From Flavobacteriales bacterium (GTDB lineage Bacteria; Bacteroidota; Bacteroidia; Flavobacteriales_D; Crocinitomicaceae): DNA of 64,000 nt. The stretch is taken from the NCBI GenBank assembly GCA_947460825.1, contig CANHHA010000010.1, positions 1-64,000 of the forward strand. Reading direction: 5' to 3'. Shown here in pieces: positions 63,965 to 64,000 of the stretch (the stretch's first letter is position 1; each line of letters starts with the position of its first letter). The notes below the pieces were generated by a model, which had not been told where the DNA came from, ran no database searches, and saw only the letters and a list, made by a program, of their open reading frames with translations. Both the position numbers and the translations under genes were made by a program.

Positions 63965-64000
63965 GTGCTATTAAACGTTAAAAAAATGAAGGCCTTAAAA

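Noticed and set aside
1-64000. CRISPR arrays, insertion sequences, prophage or rRNA genes
   Set aside because: No regularly spaced short repeats, transposase motifs, integrase or rRNA sequence were seen. The only sizeable repeat pair is the lipoprotein duplication.

Overview
The window reads as a compact, AT-rich chromosome segment of a Bacteroidota bacterium, most likely order Flavobacteriales. The evidence is: secreted proteins ending in type IX secretion (T9SS) sorting domains; a DNA polymerase III alpha subunit with a fused N-terminal proofreading exonuclease; promoter -7 elements of the TAnnTTTG type instead of Shine-Dalgarno-driven starts; and the order tRNA-Thr/Tyr/Gly/Thr - tuf - tRNA-Trp - secE - nusG - rplKAJL - rpoBC. 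The family or genus cannot be fixed from the sequence alone. I see no insertion sequence, prophage, CRISPR array or rRNA operon.

Layout. 1-6.5 kb (minus): a starch-use cluster of a small T9SS carbohydrate-binding-like protein, a large T9SS GH13 amylase, a CotH-like protein and a second GH13 enzyme cut by the window edge. 6.6-10.5 kb: ispE diverging from accA-recG. 10.5-23.5 kb (minus): the tRNA/tuf/secE/nusG/ribosomal protein/RNA polymerase superoperon, with hairpins at two control points. 23.6-32 kb: a glycosyltransferase, then a tight six-gene minus-strand operon: H-NOX heme sensor, giant cytoplasmic histidine kinase, receiver-only regulator, saccharopine dehydrogenase-like enzyme, DUF3467 protein and GT2 glycosyltransferase. 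32-37.9 kb (mostly plus): aldo/keto reductase, ferredoxin-NADP reductase-like flavoprotein with a sensor kinase, thyA-folA and 3-hydroxyanthranilate dioxygenase. 37.9-45 kb: an accessory-looking stretch of small lipoproteins, a Tat-exported GH1 beta-glucosidase lying between two direct repeats, a decayed lipoprotein copy, an M43 metalloprotease and a small HTH regulator. 45-64 kb (mostly minus): dnaE, msrC-like, a DEDD exonuclease, rsmE-holA-pepT, rdgB, an M1 peptidase with two glycosyltransferases and an Omp85-like outer membrane protein, pyrF and prfA.

The most interesting system is the H-NOX operon. The H-NOX protein carries the heme histidine and the Y-x-S-x-R motif but no distal tyrosine, which predicts a nitric oxide sensor. 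Its overlapping partner kinase begins with a region that resembles the H-NOX-associated (HNOBA) domain plus coiled coil of animal soluble guanylate cyclase. The layout is that of guanylate cyclase split over two genes with a kinase in place of the cyclase, and the operon runs on into metabolic and glycosyltransferase genes. The GH1 locus flanked by direct repeats, the CotH gene coupled between two amylases, and the hairpins at tuf/tRNA-Trp and rplL/rpoB are further points of note. No wholly unknown multigene system is evident.
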